Assembly: GCA_937988775.1 (NCBI GenBank)
Contig: CALKHP010000042.1
Span: 3,892 to 67,891 of the forward strand
Source: an uncultured Alphaproteobacteria bacterium
Lineage (GTDB): Bacteria; Pseudomonadota; Alphaproteobacteria; Rhizobiales; Beijerinckiaceae
DNA length: 64,000 bases
Direction of reading: 5' to 3'
Shown here: piece by piece, positions 42,491-53,910 of the stretch
How the letters are laid out: every line of letters begins with the position of its first letter
How positions within the stretch are numbered: position 1 is the first letter of the stretch
Made by a program: the position numbers and the translations under genes
The notes under the pieces: model-generated
Told to the model about the DNA's origin: nothing
What the model saw: only the letters and a program-made list of their open reading frames with translations
Databases searched by the model: none

Positions 42491-43195
42491 ATGGCAGCGG
42501 AAAAAGTCGCGATGATCACGGCCGGCGGCAGCGGCATGGGGGCGGCGGCGGCGCGGCGTCTGGCGGCCGACGGGTTCAAGGTCGCGGTTCTGTCCTCCTC
42601 CGGCAAGGGCGAGGCGCTCGCCAAGGAGCTGGGCGGCCTCGGCGTCACCGGCTCCAACCAGTCGGGCGACGACCTCAAGCGCCTCGCCGACGGCGCGCTG
42701 GCGCGCTGGGGCCGCATCGACGTGCTCGTCAACAGCGCCGGCCATGGCCCGCGCGCGCCGATCCTCGAGATCACCGACGAGGACTGGCACAAGGGGATGG
42801 AGACCTATCTCCTCAACGCCATCCGCCCGACGCGGCTGGTGGTGCCGGCGATGCAGAAGCAGAAAGCGGGCGTCATCATCAACATCTCGACCGCCTGGGC
42901 CTTCGAGCCGAGCGCCATGTTCCCGACCTCCGCCGTGTTTCGCGCCGGGCTCGCCTCCTTCACCAAGATTTTCGCCGATGCCTATGCGGCCGACAATATC
43001 CGCATGAACAACGTGCTGCCGGGCTGGATCGACAGCCTGCCGGCGACGCCGGAGCGCCGCGACAGCGTGCCGATGAAGCGCTACGGCACGGCGGACGAGA
43101 TCGCCGCGACCGTCGCCTTCCTCGCCTCGCCCGGCGCCGGCTACATTACCGGGCAGAACATCCGCGTCGACGGCGGCATCACCCGCGCGGTGTGA
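42491..43195 (+). CDS. SDR-fold protein lacking the YxxxK active site
   Basis: A 234-residue short-chain dehydrogenase-like protein. The cofactor loop MITAGGSGMG, NSAGHGPR and ISTAWAFEPSA are present. However, at the position of the catalytic Tyr-x3-Lys it reads FPTSAVFRAGL, so neither Tyr nor Lys is in place. The C-terminal YITGQNIRVDGG is normal. Homologues in Bradyrhizobium-like genomes, as I recall them, share this altered motif, so it is not a recent mutation. GAGAGG precedes the ATG. It may bind a nucleotide or act with another mechanism. Confidence 0.85.
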   Translation: MAAEKVAMITAGGSGMGAAAARRLAADGFKVAVLSSSGKGEALAKELGGLGVTGSNQSGDDLKRLADGALARWGRIDVLVNSAGHGPRAPILEITDEDWHKGMETYLLNAIRPTRLVVPAMQKQKAGVIINISTAWAFEPSAMFPTSAVFRAGLASFTKIFADAYAADNIRMNNVLPGWIDSLPATPERRDSVPMKRYGTADEIAATVAFLASPGAGYITGQNIRVDGGITRAV

Positions 43196-43254
43196 TGCTC
43201 CGCCGCGGCACGGCTTGAAAACATGCATCGAATGTGCATGTTTAAACTGGCCAC

Positions 43255-43368
43255 GAGCATTTCGCAGAAAAGTGGCTACCGGTTTTCTGCAGAAGAAATG
43301 CTCTAATTATATGATTTAGATCATTTTTATCGCGTTTTGATGGTTCCATCAAAACGAGAAATGATCTA
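43255..43368. repeat. Mosaic palindromic intergenic repeat, copy B
   Basis: Two nested palindromes. First, GAGCATTTCGCAGAAAA pairs with TTTTCTGC and AGAAATGCTC (43255-43304). Second, CGTTTTGATGG (43333-43343) pairs perfectly with CCATCAAAACG (43346-43356) around a two-base loop, inside the outer arms TAGATCATTT (43317-43326) and AAATGATCTA (43359-43368). The outer arm and the first unit are related to copy A at 21229. It fills the gap before the truncated haemoglobin gene and could affect its mRNA. Confidence 0.65.
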
Positions 43369-43387
43369 TGCGGATGGAGCGATTTTG

Positions 43388-43849
43388 ATGAGTTCGGTTG
43401 AGCGCGAAGCCAGGGATGCCCTGTCGCGGTTGCATTTGAGCGCGGGCGGCCCGCTCGGCGTCGACGAGGCGCTGATCCAAGCCGTGGTGCACGGCTTCTA
43501 CGGCAAGGTGCGCAGCGACGCGCTGCTGAAGGACATCTTCAACCGGGTCATCGGCGACAATTGGGACGTCCACCTCGCCAAGATGTGCGATTTCTGGTCG
43601 TCGGTGCTGCTGATGTCGGGCCGCTTCCACGGCGCGCCGATGGTCGCCCATGCCCGTATCCCCGACATCGAGCCTGAGCATTTCGTGCGCTGGCTGCAGC
43701 TTTTCGACGAGACCACGCAGGCGCTCTGCCCCGGCCCGAAGGCCGAGCTGTTCATGGCCAAGGCCGCCCTGATCGCGCGCAGCCTGCAATATGGCATCGC
43801 GGCAAGCCGGGGCGAGATGCCGTTGCGCGCCGCTGCCGCCGAAGCTTGA
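43388..43849 (+). CDS. Group III truncated haemoglobin
   Basis: A 153-residue haem protein of the group III (P) truncated globin family. FYGKVRSDALLKDIFNRVI is the B/C/E region, WDVHLAKMCDFWSSVLL the E helix, and GRFHGAPMVAHARI precedes the proximal His region (EHFVRWLQLFDETT). Such proteins bind oxygen or NO and are thought to protect from nitrosative stress. The ATG at 43388 follows a palindromic repeat closely. It is convergent with deoB, only 6 bp from its end. Confidence 0.87.
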   Translation: MSSVEREARDALSRLHLSAGGPLGVDEALIQAVVHGFYGKVRSDALLKDIFNRVIGDNWDVHLAKMCDFWSSVLLMSGRFHGAPMVAHARIPDIEPEHFVRWLQLFDETTQALCPGPKAELFMAKAALIARSLQYGIAASRGEMPLRAAAAEA

Positions 43850-43855
43850 GCCGGC

Positions 43856-45066
43856 TCACGCAAAGGCGTTGCCCCGCGCCACCGGGGCGAGCCCGAGATG
43901 GCGCGCCACGCTCTGGCCGATATCGGCGAAGGTCCCGCGCTGGCCGAGCGCGCGGGGCCTGAGGCCCGGCCCGAAGCCGACGATCGGCACCTGCTCGCGC
44001 GTATGGTCGCTGCCCTTGAAGGTCGGGTCGTTGCCATGGTCGGCGGTGACGATGACGAGATCGCCGGCGCTGAGCCGCGCGGCGAGGTCCGGAACGCGGC
44101 GGTCGAAGGCTTCGAGCGCCGCCGCATAGCCGGCGACATCGCGGCGGTGACCGTAATCGGTATCGAAATCGACGAAATTGGCGAAGAGCAGCCCGCCGTC
44201 GGGCAGGGCGGCGGCGCCCGCGAGCAGCCGGTCGAACAAGGCCATGTTGCCGGCGGCCTTGATCTCGGTGCCGGCATGGCGATGGCAGAAAATATCGCCG
44301 ATCTTGCCGAGGCTGATCACGGCGCGGCCTGCCTCCGCCGCCCGGTCGAGCAGGTTGCCATGCGGCGGCGGCAGCGCGAAATCCTTGCGGTTCGTCGTGC
44401 GCGTGAAGCCGCTTGCCGCATCGCCGACGAACGGCCGGGCGATGACGCGGCCGATGCGCAGCGCATCGACGAGCGGGCGCACCGCCTGGCACAGCCCATA
44501 GAGCCGCTCGAGCCCGAAGGCGCTCTCATGCGCCGCGATCTGGATGACGCTGTCGACGGAGGTATAGGCGATCGGCTTGCCCGTCGCGACATGCTCGGCG
44601 CCGAGTTCCTGCACGATCGCCGTGCCGCTGGCATGGTGGTTGCCGAGCAGGCCGGGCAGCCGGCCTTCGCGGATGATCGCCTCGCTCAGCGCCGGCGGGA
44701 AGCACGGCACCGTCTTCGGGAAATAGCCCCAGGCGAAATCGGCCGGCGCGCCGGCGATTTCCCAATGGCCGGACGGCGTATCGCGCCCGGCCGAGGTCTC
44801 GATCGCCGAACCGTGCCAGCCGGAGGGCACGGCTTCCAGCCCCGGCGGCACGCGGCCGGATGCGGTGGCACAGGCCGCGCCCAGCCCGTAGCCGGCAAGA
44901 TGCGGCATCATGAGCCGCCCGTGGCGCAATCCGGCCCGGTCGGCCTGGCCCGCCGCGCAGGCTGCCGCGATGTGGCCGAGCGTATCGGCACCCTCGTCAC
45001 CGAAGGCGGCCGCGTCGGGCGCGGCGCCGCAGCCGACCGAATCGAGCACGAGCAGGAAGGCCCGGC

Positions 45067-45070
<4 letters not shown>
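43856..45070 (-). CDS. deoB: Phosphopentomutase
   Basis: A 404-residue Mn-dependent enzyme that interconverts ribose-1-phosphate (or deoxyribose-1-phosphate) and the 5-phosphate. It is recognised from AFLLVLDSVGCGAAPDA, TPSGHWEIAG, FVDFDTDYGHRRD and TADHGNDPTFKGSDHTRE, which hold the metal ligands and the phosphorylated Thr. It is coupled to the upstream yejF gene by a 4-bp overlap, so nucleoside metabolism shares a transcript with a peptide importer. Other deo genes are not nearby. Confidence 0.95.
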
Positions 45071-46685
<1,615 letters not shown>

Positions 46686-46689
<4 letters not shown>

Positions 46690-47852
46690 CGCAATGTCTT
46701 GCGCGGGTCGAAGGCGTCGCGCACCGCCTCGCCGACGAAGATCAGCAGCGACAGCATCAGCGCCAGCGTGAAGAACGCGGTCAGGCCGAGCCATGGCGCC
46801 TGCAGGTTGGCCTTGCCCTGGTTCAGCATCTCGCCGAGCGAGGGCGAGCCGGGCGGCAGGCCGAAGCCGAGGAAATCGAGCGAGGTCAGCGTGACGATCG
46901 AGCCGTTGAGCACGAAGGGCAGGAAGGTCAGCGTCGCCACCATGGCGTTGGGCAGCACGTGCTTGCGCATGATGGTGCCGTCGCCAAGGCCAAGCGCCTT
47001 GGCCGCCTTGACATATTCGAAATTGCGCGCGCGCAGGAACTCGGCCCGCACGACGCCGACCAGCGTCACCCAGGAGAACAGCAGCAGGATGAACAGCAGC
47101 ACGAAGAAGCCCGGCGCGATCACGCTCGAGATGATGATCAGCAGATAGAGGCTCGGAATGGCGTTCCAGACCTCGATGAAACGCTGGCCGATCAGGTCGA
47201 TCCAGCCGCCGAAATAGCCCTGCACCGCGCCGACCGCCACGCCGACCACCGAGGAGAACAGCGCCAGCGCGAAGCCGAACAGCACCGAGAGCCGGAAGCC
47301 GTAGATCAGGCGCGCCAGCACGTCGCGGCCGCGATCATCGGTGCCGAGCCAGTTCTCCTCGAGGCTGGCGCAGCCCTGGCCCGGCGTCGCACCCGGTTTT
47401 CGCGCGGCGGCCGCCTGGCATTCGGCCTCGCTCAGCAGCCAGTTCGGCGGCGAGGGCGCGGGCTTGGGCAGGTCGAGATTGATCGTCTGGTAGGAGAAGC
47501 GGATCGGCGGCCAGATCATCCAGCCATGCTTGGCGATCTCATCGGCGATGACCGGATCGCGATAGTCGGTCGTCGCCAGGAAGCCGCCGAATTTCTCTTC
47601 CGGATAATCGCGCAGCACCGGCACCAGCAACTCGCCCTTGTAGGAGGCGATCAGCGGCCGGTCATTGGCGATCACCTCGGCGAACAGGCTCAGGCCGAAC
47701 AGCACGATGAAGATCCAGAACGACCAGTAACCCCGTCGGTTGCGCTTGAACACCGCGAGGCGGCGCCGGTTGATCGGGCTAAGCTTGAGCCAGCCCTGCG
47801 CCGGCAGGGCAGGGGCGAGGGGAGCCGTCTCGCCGGCCGAGAGCAGGCTCAT
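46686..47852 (-). CDS. yejE: ABC permease YejE
   Basis: A 388-residue permease with a long N-terminal domain and about six membrane segments. WLGTDDRGRDVLARLIYGFRLS is typical of DppC/YejE proteins, and the insert between helices 1 and 2 (about residues 55-150) is characteristic of YejE. The ATG at 47852 shares one base with the yejB stop. It forms the channel together with YejB. Confidence 0.93.
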
Positions 47853-48946
47853 CACACCTCCCGCGCCTCGAAATCGATGCGCGGATCGATCCACATATAG
47901 GTGATGTCGGAAATCAGGCTGACCGCGAGGCCCAGCAGCGAGAAGATGTAGAGATTGGCGAACACCACCGGATAATCGCGGTTGAGCGTCGATTCGTAGG
48001 ACAGCAGCCCAAGCCCGTCGAGCGAGAAGATCGTCTCGATCAGCAGCGAGCCGGCGAAGAACGCATGCACGAAGGCGGCCGGGAAGCCCGACACCACGAT
48101 CAGCATGGCGTTGCGGAACACGTGGCCATAGAGCACGCGGGTCTCGCTCAGGCCTTTCATGCGCGCCGTCAGCACATATTGCTTGCGGATCTCGTCGAGG
48201 AACGAGTTCTTGGTGAGCAACGTCGTGGTGGCGAAGGCGCCGAGCGACATCGCCGTCAGCGGCAGCGCCAGATGCCAGAAATAATCGGTGATCTTGCCGA
48301 CAAGCGACAGTTCGGCCCAGTTATCCGAGGTCAGCCCGCGCAACGGGAACCATTGCAGGAACGAGCCGCCGGCAAACAGCACGATCAGCAAGATCGCGAA
48401 CAGAAACCCCGGGATGGCGTAACCGATAATGACGATCGCACTCGTCCAGGTGTCGAAGCGCGAGCCGTCGCGCACCGCCTTGCGGATGCCGAGCGGGATC
48501 GAGATCAGATAGGATAAAAGCGTCATCCAGATGCCGAGCGAGATCGATACCGGCAGCTTCTCCTTGATCAGCTTCAGCACGCTGGTATCGCGGAAATAGC
48601 TCTTGCCGAAGTCGAAGCGGGCATAGTCTGAGATCATCTTCAGGAAGCGCTCATAGGCCGGCTTGTCGAAGCCGAACTGCTTCTCGAGGCTCTTGACGAA
48701 GGCCGGGTCGAGCCCCTGCGCGCCGCGATAGCGCGAGCCGCTGTCGCCGGCCTGCACGCCGCCGGACATGTCGCCGCCGCCACCGCCGATGCGCTGGGTC
48801 GCATCCATGTTCTGGCCGGAAAGCTGCGCCAGCACGCGCTCGACCGGGCCGCCGGGGGCGAATTGCACCACCACGAAGGCGACCAGCATGACGCCGAGAA
48901 TCGTCGGGATCATCAACAGGATGCGGCGGGCGACATAGGCGAACAT
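47852..48946 (-). CDS. yejB: ABC permease YejB
   Basis: A 364-residue permease. MFAYVARRILLMIPTILGVM is the standard first helix, and the Gly-rich insert before DPAFVKSLEKQFGFDKPAYE and the coupling loop YVLTARMKGLSETRVLYGHV fit YejB. It lies 36 bp after yejA. Confidence 0.93.
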   Translation of the reverse strand: MFAYVARRILLMIPTILGVMLVAFVVVQFAPGGPVERVLAQLSGQNMDATQRIGGGGGDMSGGVQAGDSGSRYRGAQGLDPAFVKSLEKQFGFDKPAYERFLKMISDYARFDFGKSYFRDTSVLKLIKEKLPVSISLGIWMTLLSYLISIPLGIRKAVRDGSRFDTWTSAIVIIGYAIPGFLFAILLIVLFAGGSFLQWFPLRGLTSDNWAELSLVGKITDYFWHLALPLTAMSLGAFATTTLLTKNSFLDEIRKQYVLTARMKGLSETRVLYGHVFRNAMLIVVSGFPAAFVHAFFAGSLLIETIFSLDGLGLLSYESTLNRDYPVVFANLYIFSLLGLAVSLISDITYMWIDPRIDFEAREV

Positions 48947-48982
48947 CTTAGCGGCTGCCTCTCCTGGCGGTGCGGGCGGCGG

Positions 48983-50851
48983 TCAGAGGCCGATTCGCTT
49001 GGCCTTGGCTTCGTCATACCACCATGTGCCGGGCGCGCCGGTGCCGAATTTCGGCTGCGTTGCCGGGCGGGAGAAGATGTCCCAATAGGCGATCCAGGCA
49101 TCGTCGCGATACCACATCGGCACCTGGTAGAAGCCGGCCCTGAGCACGCGGTCGAGGGCGCGCGCCGCGATATCGAGTTCGGCGCGGCTCTCCGCCTTGG
49201 CGATGCGGGCGATCAGCGCATCGACGCACGGGTCGGCAATGCCGGCGTAATTGCGCGAGCCCGGCGTTTTCGCGCCGCGCGAGCCATAGACCATTTGCAG
49301 CCCGTCGCCCGGCGTCAGCGTGCCGCCGAGCGCCGAGACGATGATGTCGAAATCGAAACTGTCGGTGCGCGCCTTGAACTGCACCGGATCGACGAGGCGC
49401 GAGGTCGTCTGGATGCCGAGCCGGCCGAGATTGGCCTCGAACGGCCTTGTATGCGGCTGCAAGGTCGCCCCGGCATCGAGGAACTCGATGGTGAAGGGCG
49501 CGCCGTCCGGCAGCCTGAGCGTGCTGCCGTCGCGCTTGCAGCCGGCGGCGAGCAACAGGTCGTTGGCCTTGCGCAGCAGCTTGCGGTCGGAACCGGAACC
49601 GTCCGAGACCGGCGGCACGGGCGGCTCGCCGAAGACTTGCCGAGGCAGTTCGGCGCGGAACGGTTCGAGCAGCGCCAGTTCCTCGGGCGAGGGCAGGCCT
49701 TCAGCCTTCATCGGCGTGTTCTCGAAATACGAGGTCAGCCGCTTGTACGAGCCGTACATGATGTTGGCGTTGGTCCACTCGAAATCGAAGGCGTAGCCGA
49801 TCGCCTCGCGGATGCGGCGGTCCTTGAACTTGTCGCGGCGCGTGTTGAACTGCCAGCCCTGCGTCGGCGGCGGCTGGTGATTCGGCAGGCTCTCGCGCTT
49901 GACCTTGCCCTCGCGGATCGCCGGGAAATCATAGCCGGTCGCCCAGAAGATCGAGGTATATTCCTCGTGATAGTTGAAGGCGCCGGCCTTGAAGCCTTCG
50001 AACGCCACCTGCCGGTCGCGGAAATACTCGTAGCGGATATTGGCGAAGTTGTTCTGGCCGATATTCACCGGCAGGCCCCTGGCCCAATAATCCTCGACCC
50101 GGTCGAAGGTGATGTGGCGGCCGGCCTCGAAGCGCCCGACCTTGTACGGGCCGGAGCCGAGCGGCGCCTCCAGGGTGGAAGCCTCGAAATCGCGGGTTTT
50201 CCAGTAGGCGGTCGACAGGATCGGCAGGCCGGCGACGACGAGATGCAGGCTGCGGCTGCGTTGCGGCGACAAGGTGACGACCAGCGTCGCCTTGTCCTCG
50301 GCGACGGCGTTCGTCATCTCGGTCAGGATCTGGCGGTAGGTCGGGTGGCCCTTTTCCTTGAGCAGCATCAGCGAGAAGGCGGCGTCTTCCGCCGTCAGGG
50401 CCGAGCCGTCATGGAAACGCGCCTCGGGCCTGAGCAGGAAGCGGTAGGTCAGCCGGTCGTCGGACACGGTGACGGCGCGCGCCACCAGCCCATACATCGA
50501 ATCGGGCTCGTCGCCGCTGCCGGTCATCAGCGTGTCGAACACCATGTCCATGCCGGCGGCGCCGTTGCCCTTGAAGGTGAAGATGTTGAGCGTGTCGAAG
50601 GTTTCGAGATTCTGGTTGCCGCTCGCCTGCTTGACCTGCAGCGCCAGCGTGCCGCCCTTGGGCGCCTGCGGGTTGACATAGCCGAAATGCGGAAAATCGG
50701 CCGGTAGCGCCAACTCGCCGAAGGTCGACAGGCCGTGACGCTCTCGCTCCGGCGTGGCGGCGGCGCGCGCGGCCCCGCTGAGGGCAAGGCTGCCGGCGAG
50801 GCCCACGCCCGTCGCCAGGAAATGCCGCCGGTTATATCCGTTCGCCGTCAT
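48983..50851 (-). CDS. yejA: Extracellular solute-binding protein YejA
   Basis: A 622-residue SBP_bac_5-family binding protein. The N-terminus is a Tat signal (YNRRHFLATGVGLAGSLAL ... ARA), so the start is ATG 50851 although the frame is open to 50914. HGLSTFGELALPADFPHFGY and the long peptide-binding domains match YejA. It captures peptides, or peptide-nucleotide antibiotics such as microcin C, for YejBEF. It is the first gene of the yejABEF-deoB operon. Confidence 0.92.
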   Translation of the reverse strand: MTANGYNRRHFLATGVGLAGSLALSGAARAAATPERERHGLSTFGELALPADFPHFGYVNPQAPKGGTLALQVKQASGNQNLETFDTLNIFTFKGNGAAGMDMVFDTLMTGSGDEPDSMYGLVARAVTVSDDRLTYRFLLRPEARFHDGSALTAEDAAFSLMLLKEKGHPTYRQILTEMTNAVAEDKATLVVTLSPQRSRSLHLVVAGLPILSTAYWKTRDFEASTLEAPLGSGPYKVGRFEAGRHITFDRVEDYWARGLPVNIGQNNFANIRYEYFRDRQVAFEGFKAGAFNYHEEYTSIFWATGYDFPAIREGKVKRESLPNHQPPPTQGWQFNTRRDKFKDRRIREAIGYAFDFEWTNANIMYGSYKRLTSYFENTPMKAEGLPSPEELALLEPFRAELPRQVFGEPPVPPVSDGSGSDRKLLRKANDLLLAAGCKRDGSTLRLPDGAPFTIEFLDAGATLQPHTRPFEANLGRLGIQTTSRLVDPVQFKARTDSFDFDIIVSALGGTLTPGDGLQMVYGSRGAKTPGSRNYAGIADPCVDALIARIAKAESRAELDIAARALDRVLRAGFYQVPMWYRDDAWIAYWDIFSRPATQPKFGTGAPGTWWYDEAKAKRIGL

Positions 50852-50930
50852 GGCTGCTCCGCTCGAATTTCGCGTCCAGTGTGTCGCGACCAGGCTGCGG
50901 CTTTCAAGCGGCAAAACAGAGGGGGGCCAC

Positions 50931-50956
50931 GAAAAAGGGCCGGTCGCCCGGCCCTT
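50931..50956 (-). terminator. Intrinsic terminator after the cytochrome c gene
   Basis: AAGGGCCGG (50935-50943) pairs perfectly with CCGGCCCTT (50948-50956) around a four-base loop. On the minus strand the stem runs into TTTTTC. It lies 35 bp beyond the stop of the cytochrome gene and 80 bp before the yejA start. Confidence 0.75.
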
Positions 50957-50991
50957 CCTGCAAAATCCCGCCTGCGAAGCCCCGCCTGCTG

Positions 50992-51537
50992 TTACGGCGT
51001 CGGCAGCGGCACCGGGTTTTCCGACAGGGTGCGCAGATAGGCGATCAGGTTGGCGCGATCCTTGGCGTCGGGAAGGCCGGCGAAGCCCATCGCCGTGCCG
51101 GGCAGGTCCTTCTTGGGATTGTGGACGAACTTGTCCAATTCGTCATAAGTCCACTTCTCGTTGGACTTGGCCTTCATCGCGGCTGAATAGTTGAAGCCCT
51201 CGTGATGGGCCTTCGGCCGGTCGACCACGCCATAGAGGTTCGGGCCGACGGCATTCGGGCCGCCTTCGTTGAACTTGTGGCAGGCGGCGCATTTCTTGGC
51301 GACGTTCTCGCCCTTCTTCGGGTCGGCGGTCGCCAGCCTGACGGCGATCGGCTCGACCTTTTCCTCTTCCTTGGCCGGTCCGGTGGCGGCCTCGGCCGTG
51401 AGGCCCGGCAGGTCGTAGCCCGGCTTTTCCGGCTTGTGGCTGGAGAAGATCGCATCGCCAACGAAGCCCGTGCCCATGACGACGATCAGCGTCCCGAGTA
51501 CCGCCCCGATGATCTTGTTCAACTCGAAGGAGTCCAT
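50992..51537 (-). CDS. Membrane-anchored cytochrome c (CycM-like)
   Basis: A 181-residue class I cytochrome c. Residues 7-29 form an N-terminal membrane anchor, and a Pro/Glu-rich linker follows. The haem site is CAACH (Cys83-His87) with Met150 in GTAMGFAG as the probable axial ligand. Such proteins carry electrons between the bc1 complex and terminal oxidases in rhizobia. The gene is divergent from kdsB, an arrangement conserved in Hyphomicrobiales. Confidence 0.92.
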   Translation of the reverse strand: MDSFELNKIIGAVLGTLIVVMGTGFVGDAIFSSHKPEKPGYDLPGLTAEAATGPAKEEEKVEPIAVRLATADPKKGENVAKKCAACHKFNEGGPNAVGPNLYGVVDRPKAHHEGFNYSAAMKAKSNEKWTYDELDKFVHNPKKDLPGTAMGFAGLPDAKDRANLIAYLRTLSENPVPLPTP

Positions 51538-51684
51538 CCTTCAGCCTCCGGTGATAAGTCAGCCCCGACGGCGACTTGCGCCACGTCTGCCGCGTTCATT
51601 AGCCGCTTTGCCTTGCCGGACGCAACCCGTATAAGCGGCGCCGCCGTTGCTACTTTTTGACGCCAAGGGGAGAAAGCCGCCGCC

Positions 51685-52434
51685 ATGCCCGATCAGATCG
51701 CCTCCAATCCGATCGTCGTGGTGCCGGCGCGCATGAGCGCCACGCGATTGCCCGGCAAGCCGCTCGCCGACATCCATGGCGAGCCGATGATCGTGCATGT
51801 CTGGCGCCGCGCCGTCGAGGCCGGGGTCGGTCCGGTGATCGTCGCCACCGACGCGCCGGAGATCGCGCGCGCCATCGAGGCGGCCGGCGGCGTCGCCGTC
51901 ATGACCGGCTCGCAGCACCCGAGCGGCACCGATCGCATCGCCGAGGCGCTGGCGCGCCACGATCCCGCGCGCCGGCACGATCTCGTCATCAACGTGCAGG
52001 GCGACCTGCCGACCATCGATTCGGCCGCGGTTCATGCCGTGACGGTGCCGTTTGCCGAGCCGGACGTCGCCATGACGACGATCTGCGCCGTCATCACCCG
52101 CGAGGAGGAGAAGACCGCGCCGAGCGTCGTCAAGCTGATCGGCAGCGAGATTTCTCCCGGCCGGCTGCGCTGCCTTTACTTCACGCGCGCCACCGCGCCG
52201 ACCGGGCCGGGGCCGCTGCTGCATCATATCGGCCTGTACGGCTATCGCCGCGCCGTGCTCGAACGCCTCGTGGCGCTGCCGCCTTCGCCGCTCGAGCAGC
52301 GCGAGAAGCTCGAACAGTTGCGCGCGCTCGAAGCGGGCTTGCGCATCGATGCGATGATCGTCGATACCGTACCGCTCGGCGTCGATACGCCGCAGGATCT
52401 CGATCACGCGCGCCGCATGCTCGCGCCGCGCTGA
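51685..52434 (+). CDS. kdsB: 3-deoxy-manno-octulosonate cytidylyltransferase
   Basis: A 249-residue enzyme that makes CMP-Kdo for lipopolysaccharide. VVVPARMSATRLPGKPLADI is the nucleotide-binding start, GTDRIAEA and VINVQGDLPTID follow, and HHIGLYGYRRAVL and REKLEQLRALEAG are family signatures. GGGGAGAAAG precedes the ATG. It lies 17 bp before pheA. Confidence 0.95.
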   Translation: MPDQIASNPIVVVPARMSATRLPGKPLADIHGEPMIVHVWRRAVEAGVGPVIVATDAPEIARAIEAAGGVAVMTGSQHPSGTDRIAEALARHDPARRHDLVINVQGDLPTIDSAAVHAVTVPFAEPDVAMTTICAVITREEEKTAPSVVKLIGSEISPGRLRCLYFTRATAPTGPGPLLHHIGLYGYRRAVLERLVALPPSPLEQREKLEQLRALEAGLRIDAMIVDTVPLGVDTPQDLDHARRMLAPR

Positions 52435-52451
52435 TCGCCGAGGAGAAACCC

Positions 52452-53312
52452 GTGTCCAAACAGAAAATCGCGTTCCAGGGTGAACTGGGCGCCAATTCGC
52501 ACACCGCCTGCACCGATCTCTATCCCGATTGGGAGGTGCTGCCCTGCCCCGGCTTCGAGCAGGCCTTTGCCGCCGTGCAGGACGGCACCGCCCAGCTCGG
52601 CATGATCCCGATCGAGAATTCGATCGCCGGCCGCGTCGCCGATATCCATCATTTGCTGCCGACCTCGGGGCTGCATATTATCGGCGAGACCTTCCTGCCG
52701 ATCCATTTCCAGCTCATGGGCCTGCCCTCGGCCGAGCTGTCGACGATCAAGAACGTCTACAGCCACGTGCACGCCATCGGCCAGTGCCACAGGATCGTGC
52801 GCGAGCTTGGCCTCAAGGCCTTCGTCACCGGCGATACGGCGGGCTCGGCGCGCGAGGTCGCCGAATGGGGCGATCCGACGCGCGCCTCGCTGGCGCCGCG
52901 CATGGCGGCCGATCTGTACGGGCTGAAGATCCTGGCCGAGAATGTCGAGGATGCCGCCCATAACACGACGCGTTTCGTCATCCTGTCGAAGACGCCGCAA
53001 TGGGCCAAGCCCAGCAATGGCAAGACGGTGACGAGCTTCGTGTTCCGCGTGCGCAACGTGCCGGCGGCGCTCTACAAGGCGATGGGCGGCTTTGCCACCA
53101 ACGGCGTCAACATGACCAAGCTCGAAAGCTACATGCTGGAAGGCCGCTTCACCGCGACGCAGTTCTATGCCGAGGTCGACGGCCACCCCGACGACCGCAA
53201 CCTGACGCTGGCGCTCGAGGAACTCGCCTTCTTCTCGCGCGAGACCAAGATCATCGGCGTCTATCCGGCCCATCCCTATCGCGCCGAAAGCGCGCAACTT
53301 GCCGCCGAATGA
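52452..53312 (+). CDS. pheA: Prephenate dehydratase
   Basis: A 286-residue monofunctional enzyme converting prephenate to phenylpyruvate in phenylalanine synthesis. IAFQGELGANSH at the start, IPIENSIAGRVADIHHLL, and the catalytic NTTRFVIL are present. The C-terminal ACT domain has ALYKAMGGFATNGVNMTKLE, and its ESRP-type feedback motif reads ESYM here. The start is a GTG at 52452 with AGGAG upstream. Confidence 0.95.
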   Translation: MSKQKIAFQGELGANSHTACTDLYPDWEVLPCPGFEQAFAAVQDGTAQLGMIPIENSIAGRVADIHHLLPTSGLHIIGETFLPIHFQLMGLPSAELSTIKNVYSHVHAIGQCHRIVRELGLKAFVTGDTAGSAREVAEWGDPTRASLAPRMAADLYGLKILAENVEDAAHNTTRFVILSKTPQWAKPSNGKTVTSFVFRVRNVPAALYKAMGGFATNGVNMTKLESYMLEGRFTATQFYAEVDGHPDDRNLTLALEELAFFSRETKIIGVYPAHPYRAESAQLAAE

Positions 53313-53423
53313 GGCCAATGGCGCGCCGCGTCGTTGCGATTCGATAACCACGCTTGTTAGCGGCGCCGAAAGCGGCATGAGGCCATAGTCCCGGCGAAAT
53401 CGAATGCGCAGGGACTATTCATC

Positions 53424-53855
53424 ATGCGTCATGCTTCATCGTTTGGCTGGCTCGCCGGCATCGCCGCCGCGCTGGCCTTCGCCTTGCCGGCCAGCGCGGC
53501 CGATTACGACTATCAGCCGGCGCCGGCCTATGCCTATGCCGCGCCCCAAAACTACGCCATGGCGGTCGATCCGCCGGCCGGCGCCATCCGCTACAACCGG
53601 CCGTGCAGCGTCTCGGACGGCTATCGCACCATCGTCGTCGCCTGCCGCAGCGCCGCCGCGGCGGCCGCGCAATATGCCGTCCCCGTCGTCACTTATGCCG
53701 AACCGGTGCTCGATCCGGTCGTCTATGCCGATTACAGCCGCTACCGGCCCCATCATGCCTATCGTGCGGCGCGCTGGCACCATCGCGGCCATGCCCGCCA
53801 CCGTTGGCATGCGCATCGTCGCCATGACGGGCACCACGGGCACGCCCGGCATTGA
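53424..53855 (+). CDS. Secreted protein with His/Arg-rich tail
   Basis: A 143-residue exported protein. The signal peptide ends ALPASA-AD. A Tyr/Pro/Ala-rich segment follows (YDYQPAPAYAYAAPQNYAMA), then one Cys pair (PCSVSDG...VACRS), and the last 40 residues are rich in His and Arg (WHHRGHARHRWHAHRRHDG). The tail could bind metals such as zinc, nickel or copper, or bind haem. There is no known enzyme domain. It stands alone between pheA and the large inverted repeat. Confidence 0.7.
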   Translation: MRHASSFGWLAGIAAALAFALPASAADYDYQPAPAYAYAAPQNYAMAVDPPAGAIRYNRPCSVSDGYRTIVVACRSAAAAAAQYAVPVVTYAEPVLDPVVYADYSRYRPHHAYRAARWHHRGHARHRWHAHRRHDGHHGHARH

Positions 53856-53910
53856 TGGAGCCTTTTGCGGCAGCCAAGCCCATCCAAGAGACTGTTTGAA
53901 AACCCTCAAC

